In this document: piece after piece, positions 1 through 9,482 of the stretch
Position numbering within the stretch: the first letter of the stretch is position 1
Layout: each line of letters opens with the position of its first letter
Source of the DNA: Saccoglossus kowalevskii
Taxonomy: Eukaryota; Hemichordata; Enteropneusta; Harrimaniidae
DNA length: 22,476 bases
Direction of reading: 5' to 3'
Assembly (NCBI RefSeq): GCF_000003605.2
Contig: NW_003120427.1
Coordinates: 149,788 to 172,263 of the forward strand
The notes under the pieces: generated by a model
Told to the model about the DNA's origin: nothing
Databases searched by the model: none
What the model saw: the letters and a program-made list of their open reading frames with translations, nothing else
Program-made: the position numbers and the translations under genes

Positions 1-1658
1 ATGCTTGACATGAAGTCTGGGGAGAACACTGGAAGACATGAACGAAAACGATCTATTGTGAAAATTATGAATTTGTGTTGTCTGGGCACCGTTTCGTCCT
101 ACAGTCAAATACAGAAACAAAAACTGATTTATTTTCTTATGCCAAGACCTGGTTGTTCATGCATTTCAAGCATGGCATATTTACTTCTTGTACTCTGTAA
201 TGTGTGCTGTGGAAACATCTGATTTCGCAGTTTTGAGCTGTTGAAGTATTTCGCGAAAAAGAAAACAAAGGGTAACACCATACGAAGCAGTCAATGTCTT
301 GTTGATATCCGAAACTTGGAACCTCTAACAGAACGGTTATTTCCTGCACGCCTACCAGTATTACACAACTACCATTTGCAGCTCATTGCAGTCTGACACT
401 TATTCACTGTACCCCTTCTTTTTTCCAGACTGTCTGGAAAGTTATACAAAAAGTCATCCCTTAGAAAACAAGTCTTTGCCGTACGATCAAAAGAAAAATG
501 TCCACATAGTAGTAACCAACATTGTTCTGGCATTCCTAAAAATAAATTAAAAAAAAAAAACGAACACTGCATTGCTTAGTAGCAAATAATCACGGTAACG
601 CAATCCGATCATGCTGCGTTTCACAATTACATGTATTATTATTACTTGGTAGTGATTATTACGGTAATAAAGTAAAAAAAGTAAATTCGTTGAATTGTTC
701 TGAAATGCAGGTAAATTTCAATTTAGTTTCATCGTACGCGAATGACTCCGGTCGCATGCAAATGCTCGACACCTGATACGTCAAATGGCTAATCAGCCAA
801 TCAAAATACTCGGTGATGCCAACGTGTTCAAATACCAACACGGTGATACGGTGATTACGGTGATAACAGCTCATTGTCGAAGTAAAGCTTCACCTATTCA
901 CGCTAACCACAATAAACATTGTACTCTTGAATAGACGTCAATGACTACGATAACATTTGTAAGATTGTGGGTCAGGAGTGAGTGTTGTTTTGACTTAGGT
1001 ATTGTGTTTTACATTCCAACAGGAAATTTTTGCGTGGTTTTAATTGAAAGCCTGTAACCTAATGTTAATGACATTGTTTACTGTCTTACATCGTCATGTT
1101 CCAGTGTTACCGATGGTTAGACATAGACAAACTACGTAACGATAATGCTGTTTGCCGGGGCTGTTTGTAAACCAACAAGCTTTGTAGATTGAATAAACAT
1201 CTAGGGGATTTACATTTCGTTTACTCAAACTGTGATTGACAGGCATTTTGCATACATTAGCCACCATTTTAAACTCGTGATTTTCACTGGTCGCGGCACG
1301 TTTCGACCAAAAATAACAACATTTATACATCAAAAGCCCAACCAGATGAGTGTAATCGCTAGCGTACATATTCATGCCCCCGTGGATATGTATTTGGAAC
1401 CACAGCTTGATCTTCAAACATCGTAAATGGCACATTTCACGGAGCTCCCGCCACGATGTTAGCAGCTTGGTTCGGATAAGCATACTAATACGGTGGCCAT
1501 CTTGACCCTTATTTATAGTATCGGTTCCCCTTTAAGTATCTAAGCTAATTCAGGAATGATGAGGGAGCTTGTTTTGACTCCCCCCATTGCGTGATTAACG
1601 CAATGCTTGTGACAATCACTTCACGCATCTAGCCATTGTTTTTTGTTTATTTATTCAG
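1..1658. other. No supported gene
   Basis: AT-rich DNA with short chance frames on both strands. The frame from position 1 (MLDMKSGENTGRHERKRS) has a basic opening and could be the tail of an exon cut by the window edge, but there is no convincing donor. Near 830-868 a CGGTGAT motif recurs a few times. I see nothing else. Confidence 0.5.
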
Positions 1659-1903
1659 CCAGTTTTTCCCCAGACATCCAATCCATTGTCCTAGTTGTCA
1701 CCTATGCCACTATCTGTCTCTTAGTTCTTTGTTTTATCGCCTGTCAATTAATAAGAGGTCTCTCAATAACGTCGTCGGGACATCTTCCGGGACTCGTGAA
1801 ACAGCTGTTCACTGAAAACAAAGGAGGGTGCTACAAATTGAAGAGGGGCACCCCTCTTAAACCCCTCGTGGAGAACACTGGAGTTACATGGCTTAGCATT
1901 CAG
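1659..1903 (+). CDS. Uncertain exon candidate with a hydrophobic segment
   Basis: 245 nt between an acceptor-like TTTGTTTATTTATTCAG and a donor-like CAG|GTGTAA. It is open in one frame for 81 codons and more GC-rich than its surroundings. The frame starts SFSPDIQ, then has a membrane-helix-like stretch (SIVLVVTYATICLLVLCFIA) and a basic polar tail ending VTWLSIQ. A second frame is also open for about 50 codons, which weakens the case. The segment contains a perfect AAGAGGGG-CA-CCCCTCTT palindrome (about 1840-1857). An AATAAA lies at about 1923. No family recognised. Confidence 0.25.
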
Positions 1904-1923
1904 GTGTAATGTATGACATAGAA

Positions 1924-3663
1924 ATAAAATATAGATTAACATTTAGTGTTCCATTGCTTCCCTAACCCTAATTAACTAATTTGTAATTTCCGTCGCGCGG
2001 TGAATAAAAAACAAAGTAAGTCACAATATTGTCATAAGAGGGCTGAACAATTTTCAACCTCATTTTCGCCATTTTGTGGTCACTTCAATCAAAGACGAAG
2101 TTAGTTCAGTAATGATTATTTATAAATAGTTGATTATACCATATTTGTGTCACATGTGAATATTCATCCAGAAGCATGTATGTACTGATTTTATTGATAA
2201 TATCGTATTTTTGAGCGATAACTACGGACCCCTATTCTACACTAACGCCATATTCTGAATTAATGTCTCCATATCCAACCAGAATCTCAACATTTGATGG
2301 TTTACACATTTGTCAAGTGTGAATGCAACTTTTAACGCCTACAAATACTAAGGACTACACAAATGTTAGGCTGTTATTTTGTTCCCATTTCATTGCACTT
2401 GGCACAACATTTAGGCATTCCCATTATCTTCATAACTTTCATAATTTTATAGACCAATAATGTTTTTCAAAGGACGTTGATGCACAATGTGTTTGATTGG
2501 CTGATTGGATTCAACTGCCATAAAAATATATAAATATTTATAAAGGTATATTTATAAAGAGAATGCCTTTGTTTGGCTGAGAGTACTCCGTAGCAATTAT
2601 TTGCTCACGCAATTTAATTAATTTGTGGAGCAGAGTACTGTGAAATACTTTTTAGCATGGATTTTAGGTAGTATTGCATAAAATATAATTCATCCAATGC
2701 ATTCATGACTATTAGTGAGCTTTGGAGTAAGTGTCATGAACGATACAAGTAGACGCAAAACAAACTACAAAATATCAACACACAATCAGATTTCAAAAAC
2801 AAGAAAACAAAAACAGAAAATTTGAAATGAGGTTGCAAGGCTGATAAAAATGAGACAAACATTGACCCCTGGAACTACCTCATTCATAGTACTTTAGTAC
2901 CGAAGGAGACCGCCCATGATGATACAACGCATGTTATGACATCACTACTGATGCTGGTTGGTAGAGGGGATTTTGATCGAGGTAACCAAAATGGCAGCAC
3001 AGAGAGCGTGCTTGTTCCATGATGTTTAAAAACAACGTTTTGTTTAATATTTACAATTTTTAATTAACAGAGGATTCTACATTTGTGTATTTTGGCACTA
3101 TCAAGTCAGATAGTGATGATCACAACAGCAGTGCTGAATGCCAATTACAGTGCTATGCTGTCAGCTGGTAACATAATAATGATCATAGCGTTGCATTATG
3201 GATCATTGAAAAATTGTTGACTTAATTTCTTTAGTTTCGTCCACAGTGCAAAAACAGTAAAATCTATGCACCAAGAGAACAATAGAAATGTTGACACTGC
3301 TATCAGACTTTTTACTCATATGCACAAATAAATTTCTACAAAAATAAATTGTCCTACCGAGCTGAATATGTCCATCGTCAGCAAATTGATATGCCCTTAA
3401 TGGCCCTTAATGGCCCTTAATCTATGAACCACATTTTGTCTTTGATGACATACGTGCATGCCAGTTTTTTTATGTGTACACACAGCTTCACTCACATTCT
3501 CAGATTGTATTAATTTTTTGCATAAATAAACGGTAACCTCAGACCTAGATATAATTATCGATTATGTTATCTGGACATACATGAGATAACATCATTTCAG
3601 TTCTAACTTTTCCCATATGGATTTCTACTGCTTCTGTCAATTTTGACTTGTATATGAGAGCAC
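1924..3663. other. No supported gene
   Basis: AT-rich DNA with only very short frames. There is an A/T run rich in TATAAATATTTATAAA near 2520-2560 and the triple 10-bp repeat at 3393. No splice-bounded coding stretch recognised on either strand. Confidence 0.5.
3393..3421 (+). repeat. Three copies of a 10-bp repeat
   Basis: GCCCTTAATG repeated three times, the last lacking its final G. A simple tandem repeat with no visible role. Confidence 0.9.
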
Positions 3664-3808
3664 TGTAAAATCTGTATTAGAAGCCGCTGCTTAAACTGGT
3701 ACAATGCAACAGAGGGGATGCGGCTTAATTTAATTTTTGGTTCTCAATTATTCAAAAATAATAGGTGCGACTTCTTTTCTGGATGTTTCTTCTAATACAG
3801 ATTTTACA
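3664..3808 (+). mobile_element. MITE-like element with perfect 20-bp inverted ends
   Basis: 145 bp bounded by TGTAAAATCTGTATTAGAAG and its exact reverse complement at 3789-3808. The interior shows no symmetry or open frame. No obvious target duplication. The TGTAAAAT terminus is similar to the CTGTAAAA ends of family 2. Confidence 0.8.
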
Positions 3809-4817
3809 TTACTTGACATAAACTACATTTACATGTAACTGGCCAGAATGTATAGTGTTTTCACTGTTAGAAATATTCATAATATAAGGTCAATAAAATA
3901 AGTTTGTAAGTTTGTGAAAATTTGTCTATTGCAAAAATTAAATTAAAGTAAAATTTAATATAATAATATAATAATAATATAAAATTTGACTTATTTGCAG
4001 TTCCACAATTTATGAGAAAATATAGTAGTATCCATAATAAATTCCATTTAATTCATTCATTACTAACATTTTCTGAACAGTAGGCACAATCCAATTAAGA
4101 ATCAGCAATTGTCGTCTGACGCCTTGTTATATTTCTTCTGTGACATCAGAACTGTTGGAGCTCAGGCCATCAATTTATCTCTATTTTTCTGATTAAAAAC
4201 TGCCTTAGAATTGTAGTTCAGTTTACAAAATGAACTAATTGGTCATTACAGAATGCATGTGAGGTAAACATGTGTCTATAACATGGGAAGATTAGATAAT
4301 CTCATGATATACTGAACAGGACAGGAATAACGATACACACATATGCTATTGTAGTAGTGTTAACACTACATAAAGTACTGGCTAAGATTCAAGCTAATCT
4401 CATGTTTGCATATCGACCCAATTGTGTTCACACACAGGAGAAAACAGTGGTTAGCACAGGCCAAGGATCACCCAAACTTGTTGAAAGTATATAAAAATCT
4501 TCAGTCATTTTAGCTATGATTACTTGGATACAGTAACTAGGAGGATGTACGATTATAAAACAATACCAAAAAAATTCAGAATAACAGGAAGTAGCACAAA
4601 GTTGCATCATCGATTCATTTTTTCTCAAGAACAATATCTCTTGATGTGCTCGCGTTGATTGTCTTGTCGGAAATGGCATACTAAAATGAATGGTTATGAA
4701 TATACGGTACCAGTCATAGTAAATAGTCCAAATAAACATCAAACACAATGGCATTTCGGGTTCTTAGCCCGACCTAAGCGTTCATGCATACTTTGTTAGC
4801 CTGTGCTAAAAATCTCG
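3809..4817. other. No supported gene
   Basis: AT-rich, with an ATAAT-rich low-complexity stretch at about 3955-3985. The 108-codon minus-strand frame at 4428-4754 has no motif or codon signature and adjoins the fold-back element, so I treat it as chance. Confidence 0.5.
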
Positions 4818-5098
4818 ACTGGGTCTTAAAAGAAGGCCAGATTTAATTTTCACTTACTGACTTTTAGCCTTTCTTAGCCAGTGCTCTGCGTTCACACACA
4901 TTTTCTTAGCACGGGTTCAGGTATTTGACCTCTTAGCCTATGCTAAGTATCTCTGATGTACACTACTTATATTAGCTTGGCTGGAATTGTACACACTTCT
5001 TAACACAGGCTAAGAGGTCAAAAATGTTAGCCTGTGATAAGAAAACATACACCAACTTTTAGTATGGGCTAAATGTGACCCATATTCAAGACCCGGTC
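4818..5098. repeat. Imperfect 280-bp fold-back element rich in TTAGCCTGTGCTAA
   Basis: Two arms of about 120 bp pair imperfectly. GACTGGGTCTT at 4818 faces AAGACCCGGTC at 5088, and TTTGACCTCTTAGCCTATG at 4924-4942 faces the reverse complement of TTTGACCTCTTAGCCTGTG at 5004-5022. The motif TTAGCC-TG-GCTAA, itself nearly palindromic, occurs many times in both orientations from about 4765 on. It looks like a fold-back mobile element; no coding capacity. Confidence 0.7.
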
Positions 5099-5369
5099 TA
5101 TACCCTCGAGACTTTGTTATTTTGCAATCTGCACTTACTGTACTGAGAAATCAAAATTAAAGTGGCATTCAGCCTTCGTAGGCTGTTAAAACTCACTATA
5201 TAGAATCTATTGAGAGGATTTATGCTTACGAATATGCACGGATAGCGAGAAATGGACAGTAAGCAGTGGATTCATCAGCAGTACACAACTAACCAAAGCC
5301 TACCGATTGTTATCGATTCAATCCACGTCTTTCAGGTGCTTTGTTATAGACTGATGATTTGTATATTCT

Positions 5370-5531
5370 TAAAGGGGCACCTTCCAGTTTAAGCCTACTC
5401 TCACAACAAATTTACTTTCTGGATTAAAATAACAATGGATAACAAAATATAGATTAACATTGTAAACAATATAAACAATAGTGTCCCATGATTCTTTGGT
5501 GCAATCCATGGGATTGAACGATTCCCCTTTA
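5370..5531. repeat. Possible short inverted-end element (TTAAAGGGG)
   Basis: TTAAAGGGGCACC at about 5371 faces CCCCTTTAA at about 5523-5531. Inverted symmetry beyond nine bases is weak. A lone CCCCTTTAA also occurs near 1527. Reported as a possible MITE only. Confidence 0.35.
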
Positions 5532-5689
5532 ACAAGTTTGATAATCCCTTATTTATCAGTGCTAACTTTTTTTCCCATGCCATGCCAGAACACAACTTGG
5601 TCTAGCCAATATGCACTTATGTGATTAACTTTAGCCTATACTATAGTGTAACACAACCATAGAGCACAGCGATACATTAAATAACAAAA

Positions 5690-6042
5690 ATATAATTTCC
5701 ATTTGTATACCATAAGTTCCCTTCACTGAGTGTAGTGAGAGAATAACACAGACACGTACACTGTTCAGATGCTACCAGAGAACTGATTTTAATTAGACAA
5801 AGAATGTTGCAAACTAGGAACTTGTTTACATTAATGTCATGACAAGGACATATCTGGCATCTACAACAGTCACATAAACCAGGAAATGGTACATGTATGA
5901 ACTGTGTGTCTTTCACATCAATACACCCCCCCCCTATTCCACACTCCAGGCCTGCAGATACATTAAAAGTAAATATCAATAGTGTAATAAAAGCAAAATA
6001 TTGAATACTTGTTGAAGAAAGCAACATAAAAGCGAATAACAT
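5690..6042 (-). CDS. Uncertain minus-strand cysteine-rich ORF with signal-like start
   Basis: A 121-codon minus-strand frame with ATG at 6042. The first 30 residues are strongly hydrophobic, ending VSAG as in a signal peptide, followed by a cysteine-dense section (LCDCCRCQICPC). An acceptor-like TGTATCTGCAG precedes the cysteine part, so it may instead be an exon start near 5952. The frame crosses a run of nine C (5926-5934), where sequencing error would change the reading. No family recognised and no neighbours in support; chance is a real possibility. Confidence 0.2.
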
Positions 6043-6957
6043 AATTTTTCTGAATCACAATAATAGTACCATGGTAAAAGAAATCAGATAACGAACTTAA
6101 TCTAAAGGTATACCTGATAGCAAATTCTCCAAACATAAAATCAAACGAATAAGTATGAAAAACATTCACAAAATAATTTACGATATAGAATAATATATTG
6201 TCTATATACAAAAAAAATGTATATCTACTGAAAAAAAAACAATTTAAGTCACCGCTTTGTCATGAAGTAAAGCCATTCTCTTCTTTCAACCCAGGTGATA
6301 ATTGTTATACTGTACAAATGTATTTTCATGCACATAGGATGCAGGGAAAATAGACAACAGCAGTAAATACCATGAGGTCTATTTCAAAAATATCGTACCC
6401 CTGGTAATGGTAGCAGACGACCATTTCCTGGCGTTTTATCTGTTCCACTTTCCAAGGAAAGTTCTAAAACAGTGACAATGTTGAGCCAAGAAATTTTGTT
6501 CTCATTTGACCTCAAGAAAATAACTGTCCTAGAGTTACGTATGGGTTAGCAAGCTAAATCCCAGGAAAATTAACTTCAAACAGACAAATTTTGACACGGC
6601 TTTCCACTGGTGATAGGTTTGGTTGCGTGATATATGGAAATACTGTACTTTTATCAACTTTTATTTGCAATGCTATTTGGCATTCCATTTGTGTTATGCA
6701 AGTCTATGGGAGGAACCATACCTTTTCTGTGTCAGTAAAAATCCTAATATCTGAAAATAACAAAAGTATATCAGAAATGACTAACAGGGTAGGGAAGATC
6801 AGTATAAATGCTTTTCTATTAATTTAAAAAACTTGCCGGACTTTTTGGAACTTGGGAATATTTCGGAAGACGTTGAACACTTGGAGTTGGTAAACTCAAA
6901 GTACCAGTACATATGCATCCCCCAGCCATGATGACGATCTGAATTTTCTTGTATGAC

Positions 6958-7271
6958 CTAAGTTCCTGTTTTGCAGATTTTTGAAATAGACACTTGCCCC
7001 AACATCATGAGGTTGAATGGAATGATCGGTATATCTGCCACTTCACTGTCATCACCGACACTTTCATCTTTGTCATCATCATCATCATCAGACCAAAATG
7101 CCATTATTTTCTTTTCTATCATGGAAATATTGTTGATACGGCAGTCGTCGCTGTCTGTTGCTACAAACTTTTCTTCAGGCTTGTTGTAATACAAACCTCG
7201 GTTGAAATCCTTCAACTTTTTAGCAGCGTCTGGGTGCATCTTTGGTCTGCCACGCTTTCTGCTAATCAATG
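6958..7271 (-). CDS. Possible minus-strand exon with AT-hook-like motif
   Basis: On the minus strand, a pyrimidine tract ending CCTACTCCCAG is followed by a 103-codon open frame that ends at a stop. It begins LISRKRGRPKMHPDAAKKL. R-K-R-G-R-P-K is the core of an AT-hook, a minor-groove DNA-binding motif. A run of aspartates follows (WSDDDDDDKDES), partly from a TCATCA repeat on the plus strand. The basic head followed by an acidic, Ser-poor middle looks protein-like, and no plus-strand frame here looks better. I do not recognise a family. It could be a last exon of an unseen minus-strand gene or a decayed copy of one. Confidence 0.4.
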
Positions 7272-8835
7272 CTGGGAGTAGGATTTATGGTACTTCTTCA
7301 ATACTAGACACAGTGGAATGAGTGAACTGAACAAAAGACACTAGTATTTTTGACTGAACTCAGTCTTAATATGGAAAAACCCCATTCCCTGTTAATCGTT
7401 TGCACTCACTTGAACAAAAAGATGCAAATATCGACATTAGGAGTGCTGGTGAATTAACATTGCATTGTCTTGAGTTAATCTCAGAATTATTAAACCTGTG
7501 TTGTTGATTTCCACTGAGGCTTCTAAAGATCTACAATTTAACCAACTTACATGACATTCTATGTTATGTTGACTTTATCATTTGAAAGTTTATAGTGCAT
7601 TTTCTCAATTAACAATTAAATGTGAAAATCGTAATTTTCAAAACAAATAATACTCTCGCTTCCTTAAGTTCAATATATCAAATTTCAATCCATAAAAATA
7701 TTTGTGAATTGGATATTACTGTAACTGAAATTATTAGGGATTTATGCCTTTCATGAAGACAAAATTTAAACAGTGTTTTTGCTAAGAACATCATCAGTGG
7801 GAAAGTATGGTAGTATTGTAAATAGCCTTATACAATAGACAAATTAAATTCAAAAACACTGATTGTAAATCTTTTTTCTTTTCTCTCTTCATGCTTGATT
7901 TGTGGCCTTTGGTGGTATGGTTATTATTATCCTTTGCAGAGAAGATTCTGAGGTGGGTATTCTTGGGAGCAAGCTTCTATGCATTTTCACTGCCTGGCAA
8001 CCACAACCGGTAAAACCAACGTTTCAGTACTGTGGCAATCTTTTGATGCTGCAAAAAAAGAATAAATACCAGAAAAAAACATGGTAGTAATAATTGTTTT
8101 TTTCAAAAGTGTGATTTAATTAATATGGTATAAATTGGCATTGACGGGTTTAGCAAGAATTTCACACACACAGACAGTCTAATGTACAAAGTATGCAATT
8201 CTGCCAAAACAAATTCTTGTTTTTCCCTAAAATATATAGTGTGGAAGTTCTATAGAGGTGGCAGTTAACTTGACTTGAGATGACTTTACTAGAAATATTG
8301 CTGAATTCATCCAAGCTAATTAGATACCAAGCTTTTTCGTGTAAGTGCATGAGGTACATTTCAAGCCCTACAATTTTGAATATACCATCTAACTACGCAC
8401 ATACACTGCAGATAAAATCACATTTCAGGAAATGTATAAGCAAACGAAATTAACAAAAACATATTCATGTTGAAAACAAAGTTATTAAATGATGTAAACA
8501 GGCATGCAATTATAATTACAACACTATATTCACCACATTTAGTGATGCATACTTTATATAGTTAATTATTAGCTTGGTTACAATTATTAGGGTTTGTTGG
8601 AACACTGTCAAAGTCGAAATCTTCATCATTATCATGGCATTTTGGTAACGCAATGCGGAAGTGAATTATCGATATTGAATTACATTCTGTTGGAATTGAT
8701 TTTGCCGAAAAAAATGATTTTTTTAAGCAATTTTTGAAAGGTAAACTGCAGGTCTTTCACTTTTGTTAACAGGTCATTGTCAAAGCGTCTATGCATTCAC
8801 AAAATATTCACGGCGGTTGATATCCTCGCTGTTAC
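7272..8835. other. No supported gene; one possible microexon signal
   Basis: AT-rich DNA. At 7871-7939 two strong pyrimidine tracts end in CCTTTGCAG, followed 13 nt later by a GTGGGT donor-like site (7953); see the separate finding. The donor-like GAAAG|GTAAAC at about 8741 cannot join exon A in frame because a TGA precedes it. Nothing else seen. Confidence 0.4.
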
Positions 8836-9113
8836 TTAAAGCGCGGTAGTCGCCGTGCGACATTTGTGTTGATAAACATTGATTTTCCCACAATCCAATG
8901 CGTTCTTCAAATGAAGTTTGACCTGGGCACGACTTGTACTGATTACTGCCGGTGACTTCTTTGATACCTTCCAATAACATGAAAATTGCTTAATTAAAGC
9001 TTGGAAACGTCTCATTTCGTACTCGTCGATCTGGCAAGTCAAAGTTGCCATCTTTGTTTATATGAGACCCATATATCTGGCACATGCGCAGCACGACGAC
9101 TACCGTACTTTAA
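8836..9113 (+). mobile_element. MITE-like element, family 3 (TTAAAGC/GTCGTC ends)
   Basis: About 278 bp with GC-richer inverted ends: left TTAAAGCGCGGTAGTCG, right end, reverse complemented, TTAAAGTACGGTAGTCGTCG. The right part contains TATGAGACCCATAT, also found as TATGAGTCCCATAT in the copy near 13985. The short open frames here are therefore not treated as genes. No clean target duplication seen. Confidence 0.75.
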
Positions 9114-9482
9114 ATACTATAACTTGTACAAATGTATTCGAAAATGCTTGTACAGTCAAATTAGGAGCATTTTGAAGAGGATAGGCGCCTACCCGAACGT
9201 GAACCCAAAAATATAAATTTCCAAAAGTGGAGGGTGGATGCTCAGGCAGTAGAGTATGTTAGTTAAACAGTTATAACTAAAGCATGATTTTTAACTGTCT
9301 CTTTGTCTGTGAGAAATACATGTATCATATTTGTCTTATTTGTAGGGTGTGTGCTCATGTGAATGAGGTGTGTCTACAGTCAAGCAAATAACAAATGCTA
9401 TTTTTTGGTTTATTCCCACTCTGTGGGAGATACCCTTCCAGTAGAGAAATGGAATTGATCTACGTTTTTGTTGCATTCACAG
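9114..9482. other. Region just upstream of exon A, read as intron
   Basis: 369 nt with no supportable exon. It ends in the pyrimidine-rich acceptor TACGTTTTTGTTGCATTCAC-AG of exon A. The in-frame stretch between 9468 and 9482 is open, but no ATG begins it, which supports splicing rather than initiation here. Confidence 0.55.

Noticed and set aside
1094-1483. 129-codon minus-strand open frame
   Set aside because: No motif, composition typical of non-coding DNA, no splice or start context; length is within chance for this many frames.
4428-4754. 108-codon minus-strand open frame
   Set aside because: No recognisable protein features; lies beside a fold-back element and contains no conserved-looking stretch.
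8789-9216. Several 60-70-codon frames on both strands that might be a 5' SETD2 exon
   Set aside because: They overlap the family 3 inverted-repeat element, whose ends and interior recur at 13908 and 16766, so the sequence is explained as a mobile element.
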